A program made the position numbers and the translations under genes. From NCBI GenBank assembly GCA_937965785.1, contig CALCKT010000010.1, positions 1-47,081 of the forward strand: a stretch of 47,081 nucleotides of DNA, written 5' to 3'. A model generated the notes under the pieces. That model did no database searches, was not told the origin of the DNA, and saw only the letters and a list, made by a program, of their open reading frames with translations. Numbering within the stretch: the first letter of the stretch is position 1; each line of letters opens with the position of its first letter. This document shows, one piece after another, positions 33,850 to 42,823 of the stretch. Source of the DNA: an uncultured Propionibacteriaceae bacterium. GTDB lineage: Bacteria; Actinomycetota; Actinomycetes; Propionibacteriales; Propionibacteriaceae.

Positions 33850-35163
33850 GTGCCGCATTCCCTGAACCGCCGGATCCTGGAGCTGGCCCTGCCCGCCTTC
33901 GCGGCTCTGGTGGCCCAGCCCCTGTTCGTCATGGCCGACACCGCGATCGTCGGACAGCTGGGCACGGATCCCCTGGCCGGGTTGGGGGTGGGTTCCACGC
34001 TGACCCTGGCGCTGGTCGGGGTGTTCGTGTTCCTCGCCTACGGTTCAACCGCCACCGTGGCGCGTCTGATGGGGGCGGGCAGGGAGAAGGACGCGGCGGA
34101 ATCCGGGGTTCAGGCCATGTGGCTGGCCCTGGTTCTCGGCGCGGTGGTCGGTGTGGTCTCCTGGGTTTTCGCGCCGCAGCTGGCCACCTGGCTCGGAGCG
34201 GGTGGAGCGGTCCACGAACAGGCCGTGGCCTACCTCCGCTGGTCACTGCCGGGGCTGCCCGGAATGTTCCTGGTGCTGGCGGCGACGGGGACGCTGCGTG
34301 GAATGGCGGACGGCCGCACCCCCATGGTCCTGGCGATCGGCGCCGCGGTCCTGAACCTGGTCGGGGACATCGTCCTGGTCTTCGGTCTCGGCATGGGGAT
34401 CGCCGGTTCGGGGGCCGCCACCGCATTCGCCGAAACGCTCATGGGGTTGACGGCGGCCGGAATCGTGGCCCGCGGCGCAGCCAGGGCGGGGGCGGGGCGG
34501 CGTCCCCGGCTGGCGGGGATGCGGACCAGCCTGTTGGTCGGTGTTCCGTTGCTGATCCGCACCCTGGCGCTGCGCGCCGCCCTGCTGCTGACCACCTGGA
34601 CGGCGGCCCGTTCGGGTGCCGTGGCCCTGGCGGCCCACCAGGTCGGGTTCACGATCTGGAGTTTCCTGCAGTACGTGCTGGACGCCTTGGCGATCGCCGG
34701 GCAGACCCTGATAGGGCAAGCCCTCGGGGCCTCCAGGCCCGACGAGGCCCGGGCGTTGTCGCGCCGCATGACCGGGTGGTCGCTCTGTGCCGGTTTTCTG
34801 CTCGGGATCGTGACCCTGCTCGTCAGGCATCCCCTGGCCGCGTTGTTCACCCCGGATCCGGGGGTGCGCGACGCGGTGGCGGCGGTGCTGGTGGTGATCG
34901 GCGGCACGCTGGTGATCGCCTCCTGGGTGACCCTGTTCGACGGGGTCCTGATCGGCGCCGGGGACGGCCCCTACCTGGCCCGCGCCAGCCTGATCACCCT
35001 GGCCGTGTACGCGCCGTTGGCGCTGGCGGTGGCCTGGCTGGCCCCCGGAGGTGTGCCGGGCCTGGTCTGGTTGTGGCTGGCTTTCACCGTCGGTTTCATG
35101 GGGGCCCGGGCCGCGACCCTGTGGTGGCGGGAACGCTCGGATGTCTGGCTCGTCACCGGCTGA
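33850..35163 (+). CDS. MATE-family efflux transporter
   Basis: This 437-aa membrane protein has about twelve hydrophobic segments in two similar halves, as in MATE (DinF-type) cation-coupled drug/sodium antiporters. Typical parts are LALPAFAALVAQPLFVMADTAIVGQLG at residues 11-37 and GQTLIGQALGASRPDEARALSRR in the second half. MATE proteins export cationic or aromatic compounds; the substrate here is unknown. The GTG at 33850 gives the standard family N-terminus (PHSLNRRILELALP). It is followed 29 bp later by the RclA-like reductase, with a separate -10 between, so the two need not be an operon. Confidence 0.9.
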   Translation: MPHSLNRRILELALPAFAALVAQPLFVMADTAIVGQLGTDPLAGLGVGSTLTLALVGVFVFLAYGSTATVARLMGAGREKDAAESGVQAMWLALVLGAVVGVVSWVFAPQLATWLGAGGAVHEQAVAYLRWSLPGLPGMFLVLAATGTLRGMADGRTPMVLAIGAAVLNLVGDIVLVFGLGMGIAGSGAATAFAETLMGLTAAGIVARGAARAGAGRRPRLAGMRTSLLVGVPLLIRTLALRAALLLTTWTAARSGAVALAAHQVGFTIWSFLQYVLDALAIAGQTLIGQALGASRPDEARALSRRMTGWSLCAGFLLGIVTLLVRHPLAALFTPDPGVRDAVAAVLVVIGGTLVIASWVTLFDGVLIGAGDGPYLARASLITLAVYAPLALAVAWLAPGGVPGLVWLWLAFTVGFMGARAATLWWRERSDVWLVTG

Positions 35164-35180
35164 AATTAGGGAAAACCTCA

Positions 35181-35186
35181 TACAGT
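35181..35186 (+). promoter_or_regulatory. -10 box for a leaderless reductase transcript
   Basis: TACAGT (TANNNT) ends exactly six bases before the ATG at 35193, as in the MATE gene upstream. A transcript starting at the A of ATG is predicted. No -35 hexamer or ribosome-binding site is evident. Confidence 0.5.
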
Positions 35187-35192
35187 GAATGC

Positions 35193-36572
35193 ATGGAAGA
35201 ATCAACCAAACCCCTGACCCTGGAGGCCGATCTCCTGGTGATCGGCTGGGGCAAGGCCGGCAAGACACTGGCCCGGGACCTCGCGTCCTCAGGCAGGCGC
35301 GTGGTGCTGGTGGAACGCGACGATGCCATGATCGGCGGCACCTGCATCAACGTGGCCTGTGTCCCGACCAAGACCTTGGTGAATCTCGCGGAGCGACGCG
35401 GCGACCGGGACCCGGACGAGTATCTGAAACGGGCCATCGCTTCCCGGGACTCCCTGATAGACAAACTCCGGGCCGCCAACAAGGCGATGCTCTCCAGTCT
35501 GGAAACCGTCACCCTCGTGCACGGCGAGGCCCGGTTCACCGGCCCCCGCAGGATCAGGGTCCAGGCCGGCGATGACGTCCTCGACATCACCGCCGGGGCC
35601 GTGGTCGTCAACACCGGCACCTCCCCGCTGATGCCCCGGATCCCGGGCATCGACGGGAACCTCGTCCACGACTCCACCACCATCCAGCACGTCGCCGATG
35701 GCAGGGTTCCGAAGACCCTGACGATCGTCGGGGGCGGGTTCATCGGCCTGGAGTTCGCCAGCATGTTCGCCGCCTTCGGTTCGGCGGTGCGGATCCTGGA
35801 ACGCGGCCCCGTTTTCCTGCCCCGTCTCGACGACGACGTGCGCGAGGCGGTGGTGACCACCCTCACCGACCGCGGCATCGAGATCGTCACGAACGCCCCC
35901 GTCTCCGCGATCGAGGACGACGGCAGGCGGGTGGTTTCCGAGGCCGGTTCCTTCGACACGGATGCGGTGCTGGTCGCGGTCGGCCGCAAACCCGAGACCG
36001 CGGCCCTGGACCTGCCAGCCGCCGGAATCGCCACCGACGAGCGCGGTTTCATCGTCGTCGACGATCACCTGCGCACCAGTGCCGAGGGCGTGTGGGCGGT
36101 GGGTGACATCAACGGGGGTCCGCAGTTCACCTACGTCTCCCTCGATGATTACCGGATCGTCAGGGATCAGCTCGCGGGGGACTCGAAACGCTCCCGGGCG
36201 GATCGCAGGGCGATCCCGACGACCACCTTCATCACTCCCCCGCTGGCGCAGGTCGGTCTCAGCGAACGCGAGGCCACCGAGCAGGGGGTGTCCTACCTGG
36301 TGGCCGCCAAGCCGGTCGCGAACATCGCGGCGATGCCGCGCCCGAAGACCCTGGGCGAGACCCACGGCCTGATCAAGGTGCTGGTCGATCCGGCAACCGA
36401 CGAGGTGCTCGGGGCCACGATCTTCAGCGTCGACGCGCAGGAGGTGATCAACCTGGTCGCCCTGGCCATGCGCAACAAGGTCACCGCGTCCGCGCTGCGC
36501 GACGGCATCTGGACCCACCCCTCCACCACGGAGGCCCTCAACGAGGTTCTGGGTGAGTTGCACGCACCCTGA
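35193..36572 (+). CDS. RclA-like flavin disulfide reductase
   Basis: This 459-aa protein belongs to the class I pyridine nucleotide-disulfide oxidoreductases. It has an FAD-binding N-terminus (LLVIGWGKAGKTLARDLA), the redox pair in GGTCINVACVPTK (two cysteines four residues apart), an NAD(P)H motif VGGGFIGLEFASMF near 180, VWAVGDINGG near 305, and a C-terminal dimerisation domain with the HPSTTEALNE histidine. The N-terminal disulfide region resembles RclA, which reduces Cu(II) and protects against hypochlorous acid, more than mercuric or lipoamide reductases. The assignment of the oxidant is inference. A longer upstream frame runs through the MATE gene and is rejected. Confidence 0.88.
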   Translation: MEESTKPLTLEADLLVIGWGKAGKTLARDLASSGRRVVLVERDDAMIGGTCINVACVPTKTLVNLAERRGDRDPDEYLKRAIASRDSLIDKLRAANKAMLSSLETVTLVHGEARFTGPRRIRVQAGDDVLDITAGAVVVNTGTSPLMPRIPGIDGNLVHDSTTIQHVADGRVPKTLTIVGGGFIGLEFASMFAAFGSAVRILERGPVFLPRLDDDVREAVVTTLTDRGIEIVTNAPVSAIEDDGRRVVSEAGSFDTDAVLVAVGRKPETAALDLPAAGIATDERGFIVVDDHLRTSAEGVWAVGDINGGPQFTYVSLDDYRIVRDQLAGDSKRSRADRRAIPTTTFITPPLAQVGLSEREATEQGVSYLVAAKPVANIAAMPRPKTLGETHGLIKVLVDPATDEVLGATIFSVDAQEVINLVALAMRNKVTASALRDGIWTHPSTTEALNEVLGELHAP

Positions 36573-36584
36573 CCGGGACGCGTC

Positions 36585-36616
36585 GAGGGGCGGGTCCCGG
36601 CCGGGACCCGCCCCTC
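36585..36616. terminator. 32-bp perfect palindrome between convergent genes
   Basis: GAGGGGCGGGTCCCGG is followed immediately by its exact reverse complement. The element is centred at 36600/36601, 12 bases after the reductase stop and 18 bases after the permease stop on the other strand. It can act as a bidirectional GC-rich terminator for both converging transcripts. Neither side has a uridine tract. Confidence 0.7.
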
Positions 36617-36634
36617 ACGCATTGATTCAGGGAA

Positions 36635-38074
36635 TCACTGCCTTGCCACTTGGGCCGCCTTCTGGCGGCGGGCCTTGTTGATGAAGTAGCAGGGGATGAT
36701 GATGACGAACCAGATCGGCGTCACGAGGACCGCCTGCAGGGTCTCCTCCTCGAGGCACAGGATGACCAGGCTGACCGCGAAGAAGACGAGCACCATCCAG
36801 GCCGTGACGACGCCACCGGGCATCTTGTAGGTGGACTTGGCGTGCAGCTCCGGGTGCTTCTTCCGGTAGACGATGTAGCACACCACGATCAGTGCCCAGA
36901 TGAACAGGAACAGCACCGAGGTGATCGAGGTGACCAGAACGAACGCCTGGTTGATGGTCTCGGAGGCGTAGAGGAAACCGATGCCGCACAGCAGCAGCAG
37001 GCAGGAGCAGATGAGGGCGTTCTGGGGAACGTTGCGGCGTGACAGTTTGCCGAAGATCCGTGGGGCCTGCTTGTCCTCGGCCAGTCCGTACATCATGCGG
37101 GAGGTGGAGTAGAGCCCCGAGTTGTCGGAGGAGGCCGCGGCGGTCAACAACACGAAGTTCATCACCGAGGCCGCAGCTCCGAAACCACTCAGCTGGAACA
37201 TGGCCGTGAAGGGGCTCTCACCCGGGACAACCGCGCGCCACGGGATGACCACGCAGATGGCAGCCAGGGCCAGCACGTAGAACAAGGCGAGCCGCACGGG
37301 GATGGCGTTGATGGCCTTGGGCAGGTTGCGCTCGGGGTTGTGGGTCTCGGCAGCCGCGGTGCCAACCACCTCAAGACCGACGAAGGCGAAGAAGGCGATC
37401 TGGAAACCGGCCAGGAACCCGGGGAAACCGTTCGGGAAGAAACCGCCGTCGTTCCACAGGTTCTCGACGGTTGCGCGATGCCCCGCCTCCGAGACGAAAC
37501 CGGAGAACAGCAGGCTGGCGGCGACGATGACGAGCGCCCCGACCGCGACCAGTTTGATCAGGGCGAACCAGAACTCCGCCTCACCGAAGTACTTGACCGC
37601 CACCACGTTCAGGACGAACAGCAGCAGCGCCAGCACCGCGGCGGGCAGCCACTTCGGCACCTCTGGCCACCAGAACTGGGCGTACCCGGTGATGGCCGCC
37701 AGGTCACCCATGGCCGCCACGATCCAGGCGAACCAGTAGGTCCAGCCCGCGATGAACCCGCCCGCCGGTCCGAGCACGTCCTCGGCTATGTCGCGGAAGG
37801 ATTTGTACTTCAGGTTCGCCAGGAGCATCTCACCCATGGCCCGCATCATGAAGTACAGGAAGAAACCGACCACGGCGTAGACCAGCATGCTGGAGGGGCC
37901 CGCCTGGTTGATGGTGTTGCTGGACCCCATGAACATGCCGGTGCCGATGGCACCGCCCAGGGCCATCAGCTGCAGGTGACGGTTGCTCAGGCCGCGTTGC
38001 AGCCCCTGTCCGTCCTCGTTGACATCGCCCTCGACCACCACGTCCTTGGGTGCGTCAGTCAGGGGGTTACTCAT
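36635..38074 (-). CDS. APC-family amino acid permease, CycA-like
   Basis: This 479-aa permease has twelve predicted membrane segments. The APC consensus motifs are GLSNRHLQLMALGGAIGTGMFMGS near residues 28-49 and a later segment NSGLYSTSRMMYGLA near 315, close to the D-serine/D-alanine/glycine transporter CycA. It is the last gene of the ornithine operon, its ATG overlapping the racemase stop (ATGA) with AAGGAG upstream. As the pathway's thiolase releases D-alanine, a CycA-type carrier could export that product or exchange it for substrate amino acid; ornithine uptake is the alternative. Neither can be decided from sequence. Confidence 0.88.
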   Translation of the reverse strand: MSNPLTDAPKDVVVEGDVNEDGQGLQRGLSNRHLQLMALGGAIGTGMFMGSSNTINQAGPSSMLVYAVVGFFLYFMMRAMGEMLLANLKYKSFRDIAEDVLGPAGGFIAGWTYWFAWIVAAMGDLAAITGYAQFWWPEVPKWLPAAVLALLLFVLNVVAVKYFGEAEFWFALIKLVAVGALVIVAASLLFSGFVSEAGHRATVENLWNDGGFFPNGFPGFLAGFQIAFFAFVGLEVVGTAAAETHNPERNLPKAINAIPVRLALFYVLALAAICVVIPWRAVVPGESPFTAMFQLSGFGAAASVMNFVLLTAAASSDNSGLYSTSRMMYGLAEDKQAPRIFGKLSRRNVPQNALICSCLLLLCGIGFLYASETINQAFVLVTSITSVLFLFIWALIVVCYIVYRKKHPELHAKSTYKMPGGVVTAWMVLVFFAVSLVILCLEEETLQAVLVTPIWFVIIIPCYFINKARRQKAAQVARQ

Positions 38075-39231
38075 CTGGGAACTCCTTCGTTCTGTGTTGG
38101 AATCTCGTCAACCACCCGGGCAGAACCATTCCCGGGTGGCGATGTTGTCCACGGCCTTCCGGTGGCCACTTTCCGGACGTGTGGGGAGGTGCTGGCGGAC
38201 AGCAGGCCCCCGTAGTTGGGCAGGAACCTGACCTCGGAACCCACCCTCACGGGGGTTTCGGCATCGGTGACATCGATGATCAGGTGGTCGCTGCTGGCCC
38301 CCAGCACCTCAATGCCCGGGTCCACCGGCTCAAGGGCGTCCGGGGCGGCGTCCTGGCGGCCGAGGTCGCAGATGGCGCGCAGTCTCAGCCCCCGGTCGGT
38401 GAAGTGCGTGGTGTTGCCGAAGGCGTCCTGCCCGGTCCGGCCGATCGGAACCGACGGTTTGCGTTGCAGCTCGATGATCCCGCCGACCAGCTCCACCGTG
38501 TCCTGCCGGGTCCCGGGCCAGGGCGAACGATCCAGGACGTTGCGGCCCAGGATGATGGCCTCGCCGATCCGCAGGTTGTTGATGCCTGCGGGCATTTCCC
38601 CGCTGGCAAGCAACGGAAGGTTCGCGCTGTTCCCGCCGGAGACCAGTTCCAGCGGATGCCCGGTGACGCTGCGGCACTCGTCCCTGAGAGCGACGAGCAT
38701 CTCCATCTTCTCGCGGGTGGGAATCACCCCGCCGAAGCAGGCGAGGTTGGTTCCCAGGCCCGCCACCTCGAGGTGGGGCAGCCGGGCGATCCGGCTCACC
38801 TCCTCGACGGCCCGGTCCGGCCACACGCCCTCCCGCAGGTCGCCGACGTCGACCATCATCACGACCTTGTGGCGCACCCCGGCCATCCCTGCGGCGTTCG
38901 AGAGCGCCTCCGCGGTCTGATAGGAGGAGATGAGGGTGTGATCGGCCCAGCGCACGGCCTCCGGTGCGTTGCCGGGGGTCGGGGCCCGCAGCAGCATGGT
39001 CGGCAGGTCCAGACCCGCCTCCGCTATCCGTTTCAGGTTGTCGATCCGCGAGTCGGCCAGCATCACGCAGCCCGCCCCTTCCAGCGCCCGCAGCAGGGCT
39101 GGATGGGCCTGCATGACCTTGGTGACCGCGGCCACCTTGATCCCCTGCGCAGCGCACTGGGAGATCACAGCGGAGGCGTTGTGGGCGATCCGGTCGATGT
39201 GGATCTCCAGTCTCGGGGTTTCCACGTTCAT
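38071..39231 (-). CDS. orr: Ornithine racemase (PLP-dependent, alanine-racemase fold)
   Basis: This 386-aa protein interconverts L- and D-ornithine, providing D-ornithine for the aminomutase. It has the fold III PLP-barrel start with the Schiff-base lysine K38 (VAAVTKVMQAHP), then GVRHKVVMMVDVGDLREG and SGGNSANLPLL, and GINNLRIGEAIILGR for phosphate binding. The core ends near YGGLLSASTSPHV; about 30 further residues rich in Pro/Ser/Gly lead to a stop that overlaps the permease start. The ATG at 39231 overlaps the GlmL-like gene stop (ATGA). Gene context distinguishes it from other racemases of this group. Confidence 0.92.
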   Translation of the reverse strand: MNVETPRLEIHIDRIAHNASAVISQCAAQGIKVAAVTKVMQAHPALLRALEGAGCVMLADSRIDNLKRIAEAGLDLPTMLLRAPTPGNAPEAVRWADHTLISSYQTAEALSNAAGMAGVRHKVVMMVDVGDLREGVWPDRAVEEVSRIARLPHLEVAGLGTNLACFGGVIPTREKMEMLVALRDECRSVTGHPLELVSGGNSANLPLLASGEMPAGINNLRIGEAIILGRNVLDRSPWPGTRQDTVELVGGIIELQRKPSVPIGRTGQDAFGNTTHFTDRGLRLRAICDLGRQDAAPDALEPVDPGIEVLGASSDHLIIDVTDAETPVRVGSEVRFLPNYGGLLSASTSPHVRKVATGRPWTTSPPGNGSARVVDEIPTQNEGVPR

Positions 39232-40595
39232 CCTTCCGGGGTTTCGTCTTCGATTGGTTCGGGAAGTTCCCCCACCTCGCCGGCCACCCAGTCCCGGAAG
39301 GTCGCGGCGACCTCCTCGTGGTAGACCTGCGCCAGGGTTCCCAACGCGGAGAACCGGTAGTCGCGGTCGATCAGGATGCGCGCCTCGGGTGGTGGCAGCA
39401 GCCGGGCACCCGCGCCGAGGCGGATCCGCCCGAGGATCTCGTCCCCGCCGGGAATCCTGGTCAACGCGCCCCCGGTGCCGATGATCCACCGGATCGCGGT
39501 CAGGTCCTTGCCGCGGACGATCTGCTTCTTGCCCGTCGGGGTGAACAGGTCGCTGACGGTGCCGACGTGCCTGCGGATCCCGACCTCGACGGCGCGGGCG
39601 GCCAACCAGCGGGTGACGTCCTCCTCCTTCTCGTCGGAGGGAATGGCCCGCAGGTACTCGAGCCGCTCCTCGTCACCGGTCTCCCCCGACATCGCCGCCA
39701 CCTGGCGGGCGTTGACGAAGACGCCGAGGTCGCCCTCCACGGTGCGCTTGGCCCGGGGTTCGGGGTCGATGCTGTGGCTGGTCCACTCAGCCGAACCGTC
39801 GGTGACACTGTGGATGTCGGTGGTCGCGCCGCCGACGTCGATCACCAGGGCGTCGCCGAGGGTATCCGCGAAGATCTCAGCGGCCAGCAGCACCGCGCCG
39901 GGGGTGGGCAGGATCTCGAATCCGGAGAGTTCCGTCAGCCTGGCCATCCCCGGGGCCTTGACGATGTGCTGGTTGAAAACCTCGTGGATCAGTTTGCGCA
40001 CCGGCTCGATCTGGAGCACATCCACGTCGGGGAAGACGTTGTCGGCGCACATCAACTCCACGTCGTTGCGGGCGAAGACGTCCTGCACCCGGCGCCGCAC
40101 CGCGATGTTCCCGGCGTAGATCACCGGAGATTTCAGCCCGGACTCCGCGATCATCCGGGCGTTGTCCACCACGATCCGCTTCTCACCGTAGTCCACTCCC
40201 CCGGCGAGCAGGACGATGTTGGGATTCGCCTCGACGAGATCCTCCACATCCCAGGAGTCGATCGCCCCGACCGTGGTCAGTCCGACGATCGCCCCCGCGC
40301 CGAGGGCCGCTTCCCGGGCGGCGCGGGCCGTCATCCCCTGGGTGAGTCCGTGGACGCTCATCTTCAGCCCGCCAGCGGCGGAGCTGTTGACGAAGACCTG
40401 CGTCTTGTCGATCTCGATGCCGGAGGTCTTCCGCATCTCGTCGATCGCCGCATCGACGCCGATCTTCACGTCCCCCTGGGCGACGGAGGTCGGGGCGAAC
40501 CCCTGGCCGATGTGCCTGAACCTTCCGTCCTCCAGCGAGAAGGCGTTCGCCTTCGTGATGGTGGACCCGATCTCAAGGGTGGTGACGACCCGCAT
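39228..40595 (-). CDS. GlmL/MutL-like protein of ornithine degradation
   Basis: This 455-aa protein of the MutL (GlmL) family carries an ASKHA-type ATPase start, TTLEIGSTITKANAFSLEDG, and a second phosphate-type motif VIDVGGATTDIHSV near residue 245. GlmL proteins accompany adenosylcobalamin-dependent mutases, and homologs occur in clostridial ornithine clusters. A role in repairing or reloading the B12 enzyme is likely but unproven. It lies between the aminomutase and the racemase, overlapping the latter by 4 bp. The ATG at 40595 has GGTGAG seven bases upstream; a GTG one codon earlier is possible. This is not the DNA mismatch protein MutL. Confidence 0.88.
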   Translation of the reverse strand: MRVVTTLEIGSTITKANAFSLEDGRFRHIGQGFAPTSVAQGDVKIGVDAAIDEMRKTSGIEIDKTQVFVNSSAAGGLKMSVHGLTQGMTARAAREAALGAGAIVGLTTVGAIDSWDVEDLVEANPNIVLLAGGVDYGEKRIVVDNARMIAESGLKSPVIYAGNIAVRRRVQDVFARNDVELMCADNVFPDVDVLQIEPVRKLIHEVFNQHIVKAPGMARLTELSGFEILPTPGAVLLAAEIFADTLGDALVIDVGGATTDIHSVTDGSAEWTSHSIDPEPRAKRTVEGDLGVFVNARQVAAMSGETGDEERLEYLRAIPSDEKEEDVTRWLAARAVEVGIRRHVGTVSDLFTPTGKKQIVRGKDLTAIRWIIGTGGALTRIPGGDEILGRIRLGAGARLLPPPEARILIDRDYRFSALGTLAQVYHEEVAATFRDWVAGEVGELPEPIEDETPEG

Positions 40596-40603
40596 CACTC
40601 AAC

Positions 40604-42823
40604 TCACCCGACCTTTTCCTGTTCGCGGCTGCGCATGGTGCGCACGATCGCGTCGAGCACGTCGATGCCCTTGGTGCCGCGGCCGAAGGTGGCGTCCAGG
40701 CCGGTCTCGGCGGCCATGTCGCGGCTCACCTGCGTGCCGCCGGCGATCAGCACCTTCTCGTCGCGGATGCCGCGTTCCTTGGTCAGCTCGGCGAGTTTCT
40801 TCATCATCGTGCGGTGAACCTCGTTGTGGCTGATGACCGTGGAGATCAGGATCGCGTCCGAACCCGACTCGATGGCCGCATCCACCATCTTCTCGACGGG
40901 GACCGAGGTCCCGAGGTAGTGGTACTTCACACCATACTTCTCGAGGCCGCCGTGTTTGATGTCGAGGATCTCGCGCATGCCGACGCTGTGCTCGTCCTCA
41001 CCGACGGTGCCGGCCACGACGGTGATCTCGTGGTCGCTGACGAACTGGCGCAGCTCCTCCTCGGGAAGCAGCTCGATCTTCTCGGGGATGGTCAGCTCGG
41101 TCTTGTCGACATCGAAACCGACGTGCCCCTTCACCTCGACGAAGCATCCCTCGGCGGGTTGCAGCACCTGGAGGTTGACGACCTCGGGGTCTTCCAGCCC
41201 CATGCGCTTGGCCATTTCGAGGGCCGCCTCGACGGCGATCTCGGCCCGTTCGGGGATCATCAGCTCCACCAGGGCCACACCGTCACCGGCCCATTCGGCC
41301 TCGGGCCGCAGCAGGTTCCCGGTGCGGTACTCGCGGGTCCGTTCGAGCCGTTTGTGGGCGCTGTCCTCCGGGTCGAGTTCGTCGATGTAGACGATCTTCT
41401 CCGGGTCGCAGAGGGTGCAACCGTCGATCAGGTCGCAGGCCTTGCCCACCCCGTCGGGCAGTTTGTTGTTGCCGAAGTGGTCGCACACCGGCGCCAGGTA
41501 GTCGGGGTCGCGTTCGACCACGGTGCCCACCGCGATGCCGCCGTCCCCGTCGCGGGCGATGCCGTCGTGGTTGCGTTCCGGGAACTCGGCGGAGTCGACG
41601 AAGAAGCCCTGCTCCACGGCCGCGAAGTAGCCGCCCGCGTGCATCATCTCGGCGAGGAAGCCGATCGCGCGTTCCTTGAGGTCGCGCACCATCCCACCCA
41701 GCGGGCCTTCCCGGTTGAGGGTGAGCAGTTCCTTGATGCCGTCCAGTGCCGCCCAGGTCTGCTTGACGGTCTGCACGCCACGCACCGAGTTGTAGTGCCA
41801 GGGCAGGTTGCGTCCCTCATCAGGGGTGATGGTGCTCTGGATGTCGGCGCTGGTGAGCATGGAGATCATCGTGTCGATCACGTGCAGGCGGATCGCCTCG
41901 TTGATGTCGGACTCGATGTAGCGGGTGTTCTGCTGGGCGCGCATCTTGTACTCGGAGAAGAAGTCGCGCAGCGCGACCGCGTAGGGCAGGTCGAACCACA
42001 GCTTCGGGGTCGGCGGGGCGCTCGGCGGCACCGTCGAGAGCCCGATGAGATCCTTGGGCATCCCGACCATGACGGAGAAGGCGGAGTTCAGGCCGTGCTG
42101 GACCATGAGCTCGGGCATCACCTTCCAGCCCTGGCGGGCGGTGGCGTTGGCGTTGTGGGCGCCATCGATCTGGAAGATCCGGGCCCCGCTCATGACCTTC
42201 TTGGCCTCACCCGCGTCGACGTAGCTGCGATAGGCGTTGATGTTGCGGTAGAGCACGTTGTACTGCGGGTCCTGGTGGGCGCCGTTGACACCCTCCTCCG
42301 CGAACAGCACCGCGACCTCGGGGCCCGCCACGCCGGAGACGTAGCTGTGGAAGTTGATCGGGCGACCGACCTCGTCCTCGATCAGGTCGCAGGCCTTGCG
42401 GCTGGCGCGCAGCTGCTTGCGGGTGATCGGCACACCACCGATGCCCTCGGGGGTTCCCTCCATCAGGCCGTCGATGTGGCTCTGCCCGGTGGTGCGGATC
42501 ACCATGATGTGATCGGCGCCGTTCCAGGCCGCCATCCGCATGCGGCGGATGTCGTCCTCGAAGTGCCCGGAGGCGATCTCGGAGGTCACCACCGGGGACG
42601 GCTGCGGGTCGATGCCCTCGAAGTACTTCGCGGTGGGCATCGGGACGCTGTTCTTCAGCGGCTCCGACATGTCCCGGAAGTGGAATCCCGCCATGTCGAC
42701 ACCGCCCTCGGGCACGGTGCGCCAGGTCCAGCCCTTGCGCGGCGGGTGGTAGTTCTCCAGACCCTCGAGGATCTCCTCCACGTTGATCTTGGTATTCGGA
42801 TCCAGCTTGTCGGTCACGCTCAC
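40604..42823 (-). CDS. oraE: D-ornithine 4,5-aminomutase large subunit
   Basis: This 739-aa catalytic subunit uses adenosylcobalamin and PLP to move the terminal amino group of D-ornithine, giving (2R,4S)-2,4-diaminopentanoate. The cobalamin-binding DxHxxG motif is seen as DEHSVG with H612, and the PLP lysine is K623 in DIKHGG. The 11-residue spacing is the same as in the clostridial enzyme (H618/K629). The N-terminal two thirds contains the TIM-barrel (MRMAAWNGADHIMVIRTTGQSH). The GTG at 42823 overlaps the oraS stop (GTGA), matching the OraS-OraE complex. Cobalamin must come from elsewhere in the genome or from the medium. Confidence 0.96.
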   Translation of the reverse strand: MSVTDKLDPNTKINVEEILEGLENYHPPRKGWTWRTVPEGGVDMAGFHFRDMSEPLKNSVPMPTAKYFEGIDPQPSPVVTSEIASGHFEDDIRRMRMAAWNGADHIMVIRTTGQSHIDGLMEGTPEGIGGVPITRKQLRASRKACDLIEDEVGRPINFHSYVSGVAGPEVAVLFAEEGVNGAHQDPQYNVLYRNINAYRSYVDAGEAKKVMSGARIFQIDGAHNANATARQGWKVMPELMVQHGLNSAFSVMVGMPKDLIGLSTVPPSAPPTPKLWFDLPYAVALRDFFSEYKMRAQQNTRYIESDINEAIRLHVIDTMISMLTSADIQSTITPDEGRNLPWHYNSVRGVQTVKQTWAALDGIKELLTLNREGPLGGMVRDLKERAIGFLAEMMHAGGYFAAVEQGFFVDSAEFPERNHDGIARDGDGGIAVGTVVERDPDYLAPVCDHFGNNKLPDGVGKACDLIDGCTLCDPEKIVYIDELDPEDSAHKRLERTREYRTGNLLRPEAEWAGDGVALVELMIPERAEIAVEAALEMAKRMGLEDPEVVNLQVLQPAEGCFVEVKGHVGFDVDKTELTIPEKIELLPEEELRQFVSDHEITVVAGTVGEDEHSVGMREILDIKHGGLEKYGVKYHYLGTSVPVEKMVDAAIESGSDAILISTVISHNEVHRTMMKKLAELTKERGIRDEKVLIAGGTQVSRDMAAETGLDATFGRGTKGIDVLDAIVRTMRSREQEKVG

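Noticed and set aside
33651..35192. Extension of the reductase frame upstream to give a 973-codon protein
   Set aside because: The extra part covers the MATE gene in another frame, with Arg/Gly/Pro-rich shadow sequence; the family N-terminus and a TANNNT box mark the start at 35193.
39228..40595. GlmL-like protein as DNA mismatch repair MutL
   Set aside because: It has ASKHA-type phosphate motifs and sits with a B12 mutase; no GHKL ATPase features are present.
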